This document shows positions 27,987 through 37,341 of a stretch of DNA of 64,000 bases, piece after piece (within the stretch, counting starts at the first letter, position 1; each line of letters begins with the position of its first letter). Location: the NCBI GenBank assembly GCA_963724825.1, contig CAVRWT010000006.1, positions 62,001 through 126,000 of the forward strand. Direction: 5' to 3'. The DNA is from JALYNX01 sp963724825. Its GTDB lineage: Bacteria > Actinomycetota > Acidimicrobiia > Spongiisociales > ZC4RG35. The translations under genes were made by a program, and so were the position numbers. A model generated the notes under the pieces. It was not told where the DNA came from and ran no database searches. It was given only the letters and a program-made list of their open reading frames with translations.

Positions 27987-29917
27987 GCGTCGAAGGAGTC
28001 GGTCGGACACGAATCCTCGACGCTGATGTCGGACCCGGCCCGCTCGTAGGTGTAGGCGCAATCTGGGGTGCCGATGGTCACGTCGAGAGTGAAGGTGTCG
28101 GCGTCGTAGTCGTAGCTCCCGGTTCCGTTCAGCACCAGCCCTTCGGTGAGGGCACAGTCGGCAAGCTCGAGCCCGTAACCGGCGTCGGTCACGAGAAACG
28201 TCATGCTGCCTCCGAGATTGCACCCGGCCCCGGTGTCTTCGACTTCGTCCCAGTAGTAATACTCGGGCAGGTAGTTGATCTCCCACTCGACCGCATCGAA
28301 CATGGCCTCGGCGTCCTCGAACTCGTCGATCGACGCCGGGATCAGAGGCACGTAGGGGTCAGCGACGACTCCCTCGCAGGTCGAAACCGACGGCTTGGTC
28401 CCGTCGAGGATGAAGGCGGTGGTGTCTTCATCCGGGCAGGGATTGCCGCGACCGAAGATCACATGCGGCCCCCCGCCCTGAGTCAGCAGGAAGCCATCAT
28501 CGAGCCGGGTCCACACCGAGACACCGTTCGAGAAGGGCGTCGCCGGGTCAGCGGTCGCCCCGAGCACCATGGTCGGCGTTCCCTCCGCGGTCAGAGGCTC
28601 GGGCCGTTCGACGTCGGTGTTCCGATCCGGCCAGAAGGCGCAGGGCAGGTCGCCATAGAAGATCGAGCCGAGTCGGAGGTTGTCGAAGTCGGCGCCGGCT
28701 TCGAAGAACGAGTCGACGACGTCCTGCGGGCTGTCGCCCGGGAAGTTGTAGTCCTGGCACTCGACGCCGTAGTAGATGGCGTCGGACCAGGAGGGGTCTT
28801 CGATGATGCTCTCATCCACCGGGTCGGTGCCCAGGTTGGGGTAGAGCAGCCGCAGCAAGGGAATCAGGTCTCCCCGACCCGATTGGGCCGCCAGGGCCCG
28901 GTTGAACATCATCCGATCGGACTCGCCATACATCTGGCCGCTGGCCACGACCTCGAGGTCGGCCAGGCCGAACGATCGCTCCACGGTGGTCCCGTCGGCG
29001 ATCGGGAAGTCGGCAGTCAGAGGACCTTCGGTGAGAAGGGCCGCCAGGGTGTCGTAGGCGGTGCCGGGATCTTCGACCATGTCGGCGAGACATGAATCGT
29101 CTGCGTTACACGAGTTGAAGGTCGCCTGAAGCGTCTGCCCGAAGGCTGTCGCCTGCTGCCCGTAGAAGTCGAAGCCATCGAGCGTCAGGTCGACGGTTCC
29201 GTCGAGAAGCAAGCGATCGAGATGGTCGCCGTGGGCAGCAGCGTAGGTCTGAGCCACTTGCGTTCCGTAGCTCTCCCCGTAGAGGACGAACTGCTCGAAG
29301 CCAAAGGTCTGCCTGAACACTTCGATGTCTTCGACCACCTGCGCCGTGCCGAGGAACGGCAACGAATCCGGGTCGCCCATCTCGGTGACACAGGCTCCCG
29401 CGAAGGACTCCGCGGCGTCGGCCATGGACACCTGGCCGGCCTCGGTCGTCGGATCCGCATCAGCCCGATAGAGGTCGAGCGCGGCGGTCGGGCAGGTCAG
29501 CCCGCCTGACATGCCGACTCCCCTTTGATCGAAGAACACGATGTCGAACTGCTCGGGGATCGATGGATCGAGGGCCGAGGTATATGAGTCGGCAGACATG
29601 ATGCCTGCGGTCCCCGGGCCTCCGGTCGCGGTCACGAAGGCACCCTTGCTCACCCCGGTGGCCGGCAGGATCGCAAACGTGACGTCGATGGTGCGGTCTT
29701 CGGAGTCGTCGAAGTGATCGAGCGGCATCTCAATGGTCACGCAGGTGAAGTCCGAATCAGGGCAGGACGTGCCGGCGAGGGCTTCGATGACCTCTGGAGT
29801 GCTGGCAGCCAGCGGCTCTTCGACGTCGGATTGGCTGGTGCAGGCGGCAGCGGCGACAAAGAGCAGCACCAGGAAGGATCGCTTCACCGGCGAGAGGCTA
29901 GGCGGACTCGAAGTCAT
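27983..29917 (-). CDS. Secreted alpha/beta-hydrolase lipoprotein, TAP (tripeptidyl aminopeptidase)-like
   Basis: This 644-residue protein begins with a lipoprotein signal (FLVLLFVAAAACTS). The alpha/beta-hydrolase core has TATGGPGTAG (oxyanion region), FFDQRGVGMSG, the nucleophile elbow YGESYGTQ, ADPATPFSNG with the acid, and a GPHVIFGR histidine near the TAP-like C-terminal domain. The order and length fit actinobacterial secreted proteases of the SlpD/TAP group. An extra C-terminal segment of about 100 residues with several cysteines follows. It acts outside the membrane, probably releasing short peptides that the nearby peptide-type transporter could import (inference). Stop overlaps galM; start overlaps the ferritin stop. 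Confidence 0.85.
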   Translation of the reverse strand: MTSSPPSLSPVKRSFLVLLFVAAAACTSQSDVEEPLAASTPEVIEALAGTSCPDSDFTCVTIEMPLDHFDDSEDRTIDVTFAILPATGVSKGAFVTATGGPGTAGIMSADSYTSALDPSIPEQFDIVFFDQRGVGMSGGLTCPTAALDLYRADADPTTEAGQVSMADAAESFAGACVTEMGDPDSLPFLGTAQVVEDIEVFRQTFGFEQFVLYGESYGTQVAQTYAAAHGDHLDRLLLDGTVDLTLDGFDFYGQQATAFGQTLQATFNSCNADDSCLADMVEDPGTAYDTLAALLTEGPLTADFPIADGTTVERSFGLADLEVVASGQMYGESDRMMFNRALAAQSGRGDLIPLLRLLYPNLGTDPVDESIIEDPSWSDAIYYGVECQDYNFPGDSPQDVVDSFFEAGADFDNLRLGSIFYGDLPCAFWPDRNTDVERPEPLTAEGTPTMVLGATADPATPFSNGVSVWTRLDDGFLLTQGGGPHVIFGRGNPCPDEDTTAFILDGTKPSVSTCEGVVADPYVPLIPASIDEFEDAEAMFDAVEWEINYLPEYYYWDEVEDTGAGCNLGGSMTFLVTDAGYGLELADCALTEGLVLNGTGSYDYDADTFTLDVTIGTPDCAYTYERAGSDISVEDSCPTDSFDA

Positions 29918-30420
29918 GCCTCCGGGTCGCCCCTGCGGGTCCCTAGCTCATGGTCGAGAAGGAAGATCGCGCCTGAGTCCCCACCGGCTAGCCGTAGGCG
30001 ATCGAGGATGGTCTGCACCATGGACTCCTCTTCGTTTTGCTCGGCGATGAAGGTCTGCAGGAAGGGAAAGCTGGCCAGATCACCCCGTTCCGAGGCGAGG
30101 CGATACAGCGAGTGGATGGCCTCGGTAACTGCCTGTTCCTGTTCCAGGGCTGCCTCGAAGGCTTGCTCCGGGCCGGCGAAGTCCGATCGCGGCGCGGGTA
30201 CTTCGCCGAGGTGCACCGTGTTCCCTCGATCAACGATGAAGTCGAAGAACCGATCGGCATGGGTTCGTTCCTCGCCGGCCTGGGCTCGCATCCAGCTGCT
30301 CATTCCGACCAGATTCCGGTTGGCGAAGTAGGCAGCCATCTGCAGGTAGGCGGTGGCCGAGGTCAGCTCCATCGTGACCTGTCGGTTGAAGGCTGCTTCC
30401 AGATCTTCGGGCATTCGCAT
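29914..30420 (-). CDS. Ferritin-like iron-storage protein
   Basis: This 168-residue four-helix protein carries the ferroxidase-type residues in VTMELTSATAYLQM (Glu), the GEERTHADRFFDF ExxH motif, and downstream AALEQEQAVTEAIHSLY and FIAEQNEEESMV, matching bacterial non-haem ferritin (Ftn). No haem-binding methionine pattern is evident. ATG 30420 is preceded by GAGGAG at five bases; the in-frame extension to 30465 is not needed. It stores iron in the cytoplasm. The stop overlaps the start of the secreted hydrolase gene, an unusual pairing. Confidence 0.88.
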   Translation of the reverse strand: MRMPEDLEAAFNRQVTMELTSATAYLQMAAYFANRNLVGMSSWMRAQAGEERTHADRFFDFIVDRGNTVHLGEVPAPRSDFAGPEQAFEAALEQEQAVTEAIHSLYRLASERGDLASFPFLQTFIAEQNEEESMVQTILDRLRLAGGDSGAIFLLDHELGTRRGDPEA

Positions 30421-30572
30421 AGAGGCTCCTCGGCTAGTTCGGGCCTCCATCGTATAGGTGCCCACGGAGGCCAGGCTCCGGGTGCCCGATCAGCATTGGT
30501 AGGGCCACACGGCCTCATATTTTCACTCTCTGTTCACTTATCAACTCGTTCGCCGTCCGTTAGACCAGGGGT

Positions 30573-32405
30573 GTGAAGATTCTCCTGGCTGAGGACGACC
30601 CCGTCGTCGGCGACGCCTTCGAATCGGCCCTGCGAGCCGGGTATCACTCGGTGCACCGGTCAACGGGTGTAGCCGACACCATTGGCCGTCTGGGGGACGG
30701 TGAGATCGAGGTCGTAATCCTCGACGTCCAATTGACGGATGGCACCGCCTGGGACGTCCTTGATCGGATCCCAAGCCCCCACCCTCCATTTCGTGTTTCG
30801 CTGGTGACAGCGGTGGATGTCGCGCCCCCCCAGCGCTGGGCTCATGTGCCTGTGTTTCGGAAGCCGTTGGATCATCAGGGCCTGATGACTGCAGTGGCCG
30901 AAGCCGTGCCCTACGGACGGTCCGACAGCTCTGAGGCCGGGGAGCCCGGGAGGCAGAACCTGATCGAGCGACTGCTCCTGGCTGACGAGCCCCCTCTAGT
31001 GGTCTCAGTCCCGGTGAGCCTGCTCGTGATCGCCCTCGTGACCCTGATATTGACGCCCATCAGGGAGGAGGCCTTCGGGGCGATCAGCGCTGGTTACTCC
31101 GTGGTCGTCCTTCTGATCGCCGCCTATGCAGGAATCGCGGTAGGCCTGGGTGGGGCGGTGATTGCCTTTCTGGCATACAACTTCTTCATGGTTCCGCCTC
31201 TGTACACGTTCGAGATCGCCTCGGCGCCCCTCGTGCTGAATCTGACCGCATTTCTGGTCGCGGCCGCGGTGGGCGCGATCCTCGTCGGAACGGGCCGAAC
31301 TCTCTCCCGGAGGCAGACAAGTGACGCAGCCCTCACCCGCCTTCGCCTCCGCCTCCTCTCCCAGACCATCGATGTGTCGTCCGACCAGTTGATCGGTGTG
31401 ATCACCCGCGTCATCAGGGAGGCCCTGCCTGACGAAACGTTGCTGGCCCTGGTGGAACCCGCTCAGGAGGCCCCGCCCTGGGTTCCTGCAGACTCGGCTG
31501 ACCTGGCCCGCCGCGAGCGGCGGACCGTTGAAACACGATCAGACAACAGGCCGGTGCTGATACTTCCGGTTGACACCGAAGGCCTTCTCCTCGTGGCCAG
31601 CACGCCAGGCAACCGAATGACAGACCAGGATCGGAGAAGCCTGGGATTTGCATCGACTGAGCTCAGCCGGGTGTCCGAGCAGTTGGATCTGTTGAGGGCG
31701 GCGGAGGGGGCGGAGAAGCTCCAGGCCCGCGACGAAGCCAAGAATGCCCTGTTGGCCGCCGTCAGCCACGACCTGCGCACGCCGCTGGCCTCGATGAAGG
31801 TGGCTGTGACCACTGTGCTGGAGCCGGACCTCAATCTGTCCGACGCCCAAACCCGTCACCTGTTGGAGACGGTCGATGGCGAGGTAGATCGCTTGGCAGG
31901 CATGATCGACCACCTGCTCGACCTGTCTCGACTCGAGAGCGGAGCCTTCCAACTGAGCCACGACCATGTGGACGTGACGCACCTGGTTCGCGACGCCGCC
32001 GATCGGGTTCAACTCGCATCGGGCCGGCAAATCGAGGTCACCTCGGCTGGCTCGACGGAGGTAATCGGCGATTCGGTTCGATTGCTGGAGGTCGTCACCA
32101 ACCTGATCGACAACGCGGCGCGCTATTCGACTCCGGGCACTCCGATCCTCGTCACCATCCGCTCTGAGGAGGGCTCCGTGCTCGTGGCTGTCAGCGACGA
32201 CGGCCCCGGGATGACCCGCGAAGAGCAGGACAAGCTCTTCCGACCGTTCACCCGTGGGCCGAGGTCCGGCAGCGGAAGCGGGCTCGGCCTTGCCATCACC
32301 CGCTCGATCGTCAGCGCTCACGGCGGGAGCATCGAGGTCGTTTCGAGCCCGGGCACCGGGACAACGATGTCAGTGAGCATCCCAAAGCGGGCCCTCCATG
32401 AGTGA
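30573..32405 (+). CDS. kdpD: KdpD C-terminal half (membrane + histidine kinase) with an N-terminal receiver domain
   Basis: This 610-residue protein fuses three parts. Residues 1-112 form a CheY-like receiver with acidic pocket EDD (7-9), phospho-acceptor Asp51 (VVILDVQL) and Lys97 (FRKP). Residues about 140-245 are the four-helix DUF4118 membrane domain of KdpD. A GAF-like region leads to HisKA (VSHDLRTPLASMK, His399), then HATPase_c with NLIDNAARY, DDGPGM and GSGLGLAI. It lacks KdpD's N-terminal Usp-like domain, which is encoded separately at 37338. GTG/ATG-type start at 30573. It probably senses potassium limitation or turgor and controls kdpFABC. The receiver fusion suggests a phosphorelay. 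Confidence 0.9.
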   Translation: MKILLAEDDPVVGDAFESALRAGYHSVHRSTGVADTIGRLGDGEIEVVILDVQLTDGTAWDVLDRIPSPHPPFRVSLVTAVDVAPPQRWAHVPVFRKPLDHQGLMTAVAEAVPYGRSDSSEAGEPGRQNLIERLLLADEPPLVVSVPVSLLVIALVTLILTPIREEAFGAISAGYSVVVLLIAAYAGIAVGLGGAVIAFLAYNFFMVPPLYTFEIASAPLVLNLTAFLVAAAVGAILVGTGRTLSRRQTSDAALTRLRLRLLSQTIDVSSDQLIGVITRVIREALPDETLLALVEPAQEAPPWVPADSADLARRERRTVETRSDNRPVLILPVDTEGLLLVASTPGNRMTDQDRRSLGFASTELSRVSEQLDLLRAAEGAEKLQARDEAKNALLAAVSHDLRTPLASMKVAVTTVLEPDLNLSDAQTRHLLETVDGEVDRLAGMIDHLLDLSRLESGAFQLSHDHVDVTHLVRDAADRVQLASGRQIEVTSAGSTEVIGDSVRLLEVVTNLIDNAARYSTPGTPILVTIRSEEGSVLVAVSDDGPGMTREEQDKLFRPFTRGPRSGSGSGLGLAITRSIVSAHGGSIEVVSSPGTGTTMSVSIPKRALHE

Positions 32406-32766
32406 GACGCGGCGGGTACTGGTCGTGGAAGACGACGTTCGTTTCGGCTCGCTGTTGTGCGAGGTCCTGCAGGCCGCCGGTCACACGGCGGAACTTGCCC
32501 CCACCAGTGCCGCCGCACTCGCGGCCATCGAGGCCAAGGTGCCCGACGTGTTGTGCGTCGACATCGACCTCCCTGATGGAACGGGGTGGGAGCTCCTCGA
32601 TGAGCTGGAGCGGCGCGGCATCGAGCCCGACACCGTCGTCGTGACCTCCGCCAGCATCGGGGCATCGAAGACCAGGCACCGCCCGGGCACTTTCATCCTC
32701 CCCAAGCCTTTCCCCGTCGACTCGTTGTTGCGTCTCGTCAACGGAGACCAACTACCCGAAATCTGA
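32398..32766 (+). CDS. Stand-alone receiver (CheY-like) protein
   Basis: This 122-residue protein is a receiver domain only: VLVVEDDVRF acidic pocket, VLCVDIDLPDGTG phospho-acceptor Asp, VVVTSAS and FILPKPF with the conserved Lys. There is no DNA-binding domain. It overlaps the kinase gene by 8 bp and precedes kdpF, so it is probably a phosphate shuttle or sink for the kinase. Confidence 0.87.
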   Translation: MSETRRVLVVEDDVRFGSLLCEVLQAAGHTAELAPTSAAALAAIEAKVPDVLCVDIDLPDGTGWELLDELERRGIEPDTVVVTSASIGASKTRHRPGTFILPKPFPVDSLLRLVNGDQLPEI

Positions 32767-32790
32767 TCAAGAAAGAGAAAGAAGCAAGAA

Positions 32791-32874
32791 ATGGACGACC
32801 TGTTGGTAGCACTCGTGTCCCTGGGAAGCGGACTGGTGTTATGGGGCCTTTATGAAGCTTGCCGGAGAGCCTGA
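32791..32874 (+). CDS. 27-residue membrane peptide upstream of kdpF
   Basis: MDDLLVALVSLGSGLVLWGL followed by YEACRRA is a single predicted membrane helix with a positively charged C-terminus. A purine-rich GAAAGAGAAAGAAG leader precedes it, and its stop overlaps the kdpF start (TGATG). It has no clear family. It could be a KdpF-like accessory peptide or a leader for coupling; evidence is positional and compositional. Confidence 0.5.
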   Translation: MDDLLVALVSLGSGLVLWGLYEACRRA

Positions 32875-32963
32875 TGAGAACAGGTGAGTGGCTGCTTCTG
32901 GTAGTGAGTCTCTTGACCGCCATCTTCCTGGTGCTCGCGCTTTGGAAGCCGGAGAAGTTCTGA
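32874..32963 (+). CDS. kdpF: KdpF small subunit
   Basis: This 29-residue single-helix peptide ends in LALWKPEKF, the recognisable KdpF C-terminus (R/KPEKF). KdpF stabilises the KdpABC potassium pump. The start overlaps the previous small ORF and its stop overlaps kdpA (TGATG). It is shorter than most annotation cut-offs. Confidence 0.9.
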   Translation: MRTGEWLLLVVSLLTAIFLVLALWKPEKF

Positions 32964-34672
32964 TGGGCACCGGATTGCTGTTGATGCTGATTTATCTGGT
33001 AGTGGTCACCGCGGTGGCCATCCCCCTCGGCCGCTATCTGGCGGCCGTCTACAACGGGACCAATCGGCGCAGCCAGCGCTGGCTGGGATGGCTTGAGCGT
33101 GGCATCTATCGCCTATTGCGGGTGGACCCCGAGAGCGAGCACACCTGGAAGGCCTATGCCGGTGGGTTGCTTGCTTTCAACGCGGTTGGATTCGTCGTCC
33201 TCTACATACTGTTGCGGGCTCAGGGGTCTCTACCTCTCAACCCCCAGGGTTTGCCCGGGGTTCCCCCGTGGATCGCTTTCAACACTGCTGTCAGTTTCGT
33301 GACCAACACCAACTGGCAGGCCTACGGCGGAGAATCGACCATGTCGTATCTGTCGCAGATGGCGGGACTCAGCGTGCAGAACTTCGTGTCGGCAGCTGTG
33401 GGTATGGCCGCTGCGGCCGCTCTCATCAGAGGGATTGCCCGACGCAGCACCGATCGAATCGGCAACTTCTGGGTCGACCTGGTTCGCTCCAACCTCTACG
33501 TCCTGTTGCCACTGGCGACTGTTATTGCGCTCTTCTTCGTCAGCCAGGGCATGGTCCAGAAGTTCGATCCCTACGTCGAAGCGACGACCGTAGAGGGTGC
33601 CAGTCAGGTGATACCCCTCGGCCCGGCCGCAAGCCAGATCTCGATCAAGGACATCGGCACCAATGGCGGCGGGTTCTTCAACGCCAACTCGGCACACCCG
33701 TTCGAAAACCCAACTCCGCTGTCCAACGCGGTGATCGTGGTCGCCATGCTCGCCATCTCAGGAGGCTTCGTATTCGCATACGGTCGAATGGTCGGCCGGC
33801 CCAAGGAGGGCTATGCGATCTATGCCGCGATGGCGCTCATCTTCGTCGTTATGACTGTCGGCGCTGTGGTCAATGAAACCGGGAGCGCAGGCGCAGCCGA
33901 AGGCTCCGGTGCCAACGTCGCCGCCTCGATCGATTCCCCGGGCGGGAACATGGAGGGCAAAGAAGTCAGATTTGGCCCGGCGGAGAGCGCGATCTATGCC
34001 TCGGTGACCACCAGCCTCTCCAATGGTTCGGTGAACTCTTCTCACGACTCGTTCACACCGATGGGTGGCGCCGTTCCCATGGTCAACATGATGCTTGGCG
34101 AGGTGGTGTTCGGGGGGGTCGGCGTCGGCCTGAATGGGATGTTGGTCTTCGTCATCCTCACTGTCTTCATAGCTGGTCTCATGGTGGGTCGCACCCCGGA
34201 GTGGCTGGGCAAGAAGATCGAGGGCGGAGACGTCAAGCTGGCGGTGGTGGCGACCATTGCCCCCCAAATGGCGGTTCTGATCCTGGCCGGCATCGCCGCC
34301 GGCACCTCGATCGGGAGGGCTGGGATCTTCAACCCCGTGCCCCACGGATGGTCGGAAATCCTGTACGGGTACACCTCCGGGGGCAACAACAACGGTTCTG
34401 CCTTCGGTGGCCTTGGATCGGGCCAGACCTTCTACGCGATCACCGTCGGATTGGCGATGATCGTGGGGCGCTTCTTCACGCTGATCCCGGTCCTCGCCCT
34501 GGCCGGGCGCTTGGCCGGGCGCAAGGCCAGTGAGAGCGTCACCGAGGCCACGTTCCGCACCAATGGCCCCCTCTTTGTTGTGCTTCTCCTGGCGATCGTC
34601 GTGATTGTTGGAGCGCTCACCTTCCTACCCGCTCTTGCGCTCGGTCCGATCGTGGAAGCGCTGAGCATTTGA
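32963..34672 (+). CDS. kdpA: Potassium-transporting ATPase, channel-like subunit A
   Basis: This 569-residue polytopic protein belongs to the SKT channel superfamily. The four pore loops are visible: FVTNTNWQAYGGEST, IGTNGGGFFNANSAHPFENP, DSFTPMGGAVPM and GGNNNGSAFGG. KdpA binds and conducts potassium in the KdpFABC complex. ATG 32963 overlaps the kdpF stop; the in-frame extension upstream covers kdpF in another frame. Confidence 0.96.
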   Translation: MGTGLLLMLIYLVVVTAVAIPLGRYLAAVYNGTNRRSQRWLGWLERGIYRLLRVDPESEHTWKAYAGGLLAFNAVGFVVLYILLRAQGSLPLNPQGLPGVPPWIAFNTAVSFVTNTNWQAYGGESTMSYLSQMAGLSVQNFVSAAVGMAAAAALIRGIARRSTDRIGNFWVDLVRSNLYVLLPLATVIALFFVSQGMVQKFDPYVEATTVEGASQVIPLGPAASQISIKDIGTNGGGFFNANSAHPFENPTPLSNAVIVVAMLAISGGFVFAYGRMVGRPKEGYAIYAAMALIFVVMTVGAVVNETGSAGAAEGSGANVAASIDSPGGNMEGKEVRFGPAESAIYASVTTSLSNGSVNSSHDSFTPMGGAVPMVNMMLGEVVFGGVGVGLNGMLVFVILTVFIAGLMVGRTPEWLGKKIEGGDVKLAVVATIAPQMAVLILAGIAAGTSIGRAGIFNPVPHGWSEILYGYTSGGNNNGSAFGGLGSGQTFYAITVGLAMIVGRFFTLIPVLALAGRLAGRKASESVTEATFRTNGPLFVVLLLAIVVIVGALTFLPALALGPIVEALSI

Positions 34673-34708
34673 AGTTCCCTGAATTCGTGAAATCGGAGTG
34701 TGTAAGAC

Positions 34709-36787
34709 ATGAACGGTGAATCCCCCTCGATACCCAAGATCCCTGGTCGGTCCAGACGCGACCTGAGCAACCCCGGTGCGTTCCAAAGGGATTTGGTTCG
34801 CGACGCGGTTGGCGCGTCCTTCGCAAAACTGAACCCGACCACTCTCTACAAGAACCCGGTCATGTTCACGGTGGAGATCGGGGCGGTGATAAGCAGCATC
34901 ATGGCCATTGTCCGCGGCACAGATGGAGATCCGGCCACTGGGGTCGGATTCGCGATCTGGATCTCGGCGTGGTTGTGGTTCACGGTGCTATTCGCCAATT
35001 TCGCCGAGGCACTGGCCGAGGCCCGTGGAAAGGCTCAAGCGGAGAGCCTGCGGGCGACCCGGGCATCGACTTCGGCGCGCCGAATCAAGAACGGCAGCTT
35101 CGAAATGGTCGACTCCACTGCCTTGCGGGCCGGCGACCTGGTCCGGGTGGAATCGGGTGAGCTCATTCCCAGCGATGGCGAAGTGGTCGAAGGCGTCGCC
35201 TTTGTCAACGAGGCCGCCATCACCGGAGAGTCGGCTCCCGTGCTCAAGGAGCCGGGCACGGACATCCGCTCGTCAGTGACCGGGGGGACAACACTGACCT
35301 CGGACTGGCTTGTGATCAAGATCACGGCCAACCCTGGTGAGACCTTCCTCGACCGGATGATCGCGTTGGTCGAAGGCGCCAATCGCCAGAAGACACCAAA
35401 TGAGATCGCGCTTTCCCTTCTGCTGACGGGTCTGACGCTGGTGTTCCTGGTGGTATGTGTTGCCCTGTTCCCGGTCACAACGTTGGTGACGCCGGAGAGC
35501 CCGGCCGATCCGGTCGTTCTGGTCGCCCTATTCGTGACATTGATCCCGACCACTATCGGTGGCCTGCTGTCTGCCATCGGCATTGCCGGTATGGACCGGG
35601 TCACCAGATTCAACGTCATGGCGACCTCGGGAAAGGCGGTCGAAGCGGCCGGTGATTGCGACACATTGCTCCTCGACAAGACCGGCACCATCACTTTTGG
35701 AAACCGGCTCGCCTCTGCCTTCTGGCCTCTGTCAGGAGTGACTGAGCAGGAGCTGGCGCAAGCCGCGGCTCGTACCTCATATGCCGACGAGACCCCGGAA
35801 GGCCGTTCGATTGTCACCCTTGCCCAGGAGAAGGGTGTCTTTGGCGAAGCGGAGCCTGGAGACGAATTCGTCGAATTCTCAGCCGCGACACGCCTGTCCG
35901 GGGTCCGTTATGCGGGTGGCGAGACGTGGAAAGGCGCGGGCACCGCGATTCGCGGCCTGGTTCCGGACGCCCCGCCCGAGTTGGAGGACCTTGCGGAGCG
36001 GGTTGCCGGCCGGGGTGCCACCCCATTGTCGGTCGCTGCCAATGGGAGGGCGCTCGGGGTGATCGAGCTCTCCGACACGGTCAAACCCGGTTTGTCGGAG
36101 CGCTTCAATCTCCTCCGCCGTCTGGGAATCCGGACCGTCATGATCACAGGCGACAACCGGCTCACCGCCTCGGTGATCGCCGAGCAAGCGGGTGTTGACG
36201 ACTTTCTGGCCGAGGCAACGCCGGAGGACAAGCTCGATCTGATTCGCAAGGAACAGACCGGGGGACGTTTGGTGGCAATGACCGGTGACGGCACAAACGA
36301 TGCTCCTGCCCTGGCTCAGGCAGATGTGGGCCTCGCCATGAACTCGGGCACGGCGGCCGCCAAGGAGGCGGCCAACATGGTCGATCTCGACTCTGATCCC
36401 ACGAAGATCATCGAGGTAGTCCGCATCGGCAAGGAATTGCTGATGACGAGGGGCGCCGTCACCACGTTCTCGATCGCCAATGACGTGGCTAAGTACTTCG
36501 CCATCATCCCGGCGATGTTCGCTGCAGTCCTGCCTGCTCTCGACTCGCTCAACGTCATGAGGCTGGGAACACCGCAATCCGCGATCGTGTCGGCGGTGAT
36601 ATTCAACGCATTGATCATCGTGGCGCTGGTGCCGCTGTCCCTGAGGGGGGTGCGAACCAAGGCAAGAGGAGCCAGTTCGATCCTCTATCGCAACTTGCTC
36701 ATCTATGGAGTGGGCGGCCTGATTGTTCCCTTCATCGGGATCAAGGCCATCGACATGGTTCTGAATACGACTGAGTGGTTCTCATGA
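34709..36787 (+). CDS. kdpB: Potassium-transporting P-type ATPase subunit B
   Basis: This 692-residue protein is the energy-coupling P-type ATPase. The actuator motif is AITGESAP, the phosphorylation motif LLDKTGTITFGN (Asp about 323), the nucleotide-binding region includes ADETPEGRSIV, and the hinge motif is MTGDGTNDAPALAQADVG. Membrane segments flank these as in KdpB. It lies 36 bp after kdpA and overlaps kdpC (ATGA). Confidence 0.97.
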   Translation: MNGESPSIPKIPGRSRRDLSNPGAFQRDLVRDAVGASFAKLNPTTLYKNPVMFTVEIGAVISSIMAIVRGTDGDPATGVGFAIWISAWLWFTVLFANFAEALAEARGKAQAESLRATRASTSARRIKNGSFEMVDSTALRAGDLVRVESGELIPSDGEVVEGVAFVNEAAITGESAPVLKEPGTDIRSSVTGGTTLTSDWLVIKITANPGETFLDRMIALVEGANRQKTPNEIALSLLLTGLTLVFLVVCVALFPVTTLVTPESPADPVVLVALFVTLIPTTIGGLLSAIGIAGMDRVTRFNVMATSGKAVEAAGDCDTLLLDKTGTITFGNRLASAFWPLSGVTEQELAQAAARTSYADETPEGRSIVTLAQEKGVFGEAEPGDEFVEFSAATRLSGVRYAGGETWKGAGTAIRGLVPDAPPELEDLAERVAGRGATPLSVAANGRALGVIELSDTVKPGLSERFNLLRRLGIRTVMITGDNRLTASVIAEQAGVDDFLAEATPEDKLDLIRKEQTGGRLVAMTGDGTNDAPALAQADVGLAMNSGTAAAKEAANMVDLDSDPTKIIEVVRIGKELLMTRGAVTTFSIANDVAKYFAIIPAMFAAVLPALDSLNVMRLGTPQSAIVSAVIFNALIIVALVPLSLRGVRTKARGASSILYRNLLIYGVGGLIVPFIGIKAIDMVLNTTEWFS

Positions 36788-37341
36788 AACAAGTGATACG
36801 TGCCTTTGTGGCTCTGATGGTCCTCACCGTCCTGCTCGGGTTCGGCTACCCCCTCCTGGTGACAGGAATCGCTGGAGTGTTCTGGGCCGACGAAGCCGGC
36901 GGCTCTTTGATCGAGCGCGACGGTGCGGTTGTCGGGAGTGAGCTGTTGGCACAGCCCTTCACCAGCGATTCCTACTTTTGGCCGCGACCGTCGGCCTCCG
37001 GGTACAACGCCAATCCGGAGCTCGATCCGAACACTCGCTCGCTCTCATATCCGTCGAATCTGGGGCCGCAGAATCCGGACTTGAAGATGGCGATCGTCGA
37101 CCTGGTCATCGCCTATGGGGACGGAGTCCCGGTTGACCTGGTTACTGGCTCCGGGTCGGCCCTCGATCCCCACATCTCAGTTGCTGCGGCACAATGGCAA
37201 GCCCACAGGGTCGCTGCGACCCGTGGTCTCGACGAGGCTGAAGTGCTTGCTCTGATCGACCAACATATCGAGTCATGGATCGGGCGCCGTTACGTGAACG
37301 TGCTGATGTTGAATCTCGCTCTGGATCAGACCTCCGGTTGA
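36784..37341 (+). CDS. kdpC: Potassium-transporting ATPase subunit C
   Basis: This 185-residue protein has a single N-terminal membrane helix (AFVALMVLTVLLGFGYPLLV) and a periplasmic domain with the KdpC hallmarks FTSDSYFWPRPSASGYN and SGSALDPHISVAAAQWQAHR. It stabilises the KdpFABC complex. ATG 36784 overlaps kdpB. The stop overlaps a TTG start for the KdpD sensor half. Confidence 0.95.
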   Translation: MKQVIRAFVALMVLTVLLGFGYPLLVTGIAGVFWADEAGGSLIERDGAVVGSELLAQPFTSDSYFWPRPSASGYNANPELDPNTRSLSYPSNLGPQNPDLKMAIVDLVIAYGDGVPVDLVTGSGSALDPHISVAAAQWQAHRVAATRGLDEAEVLALIDQHIESWIGRRYVNVLMLNLALDQTSG

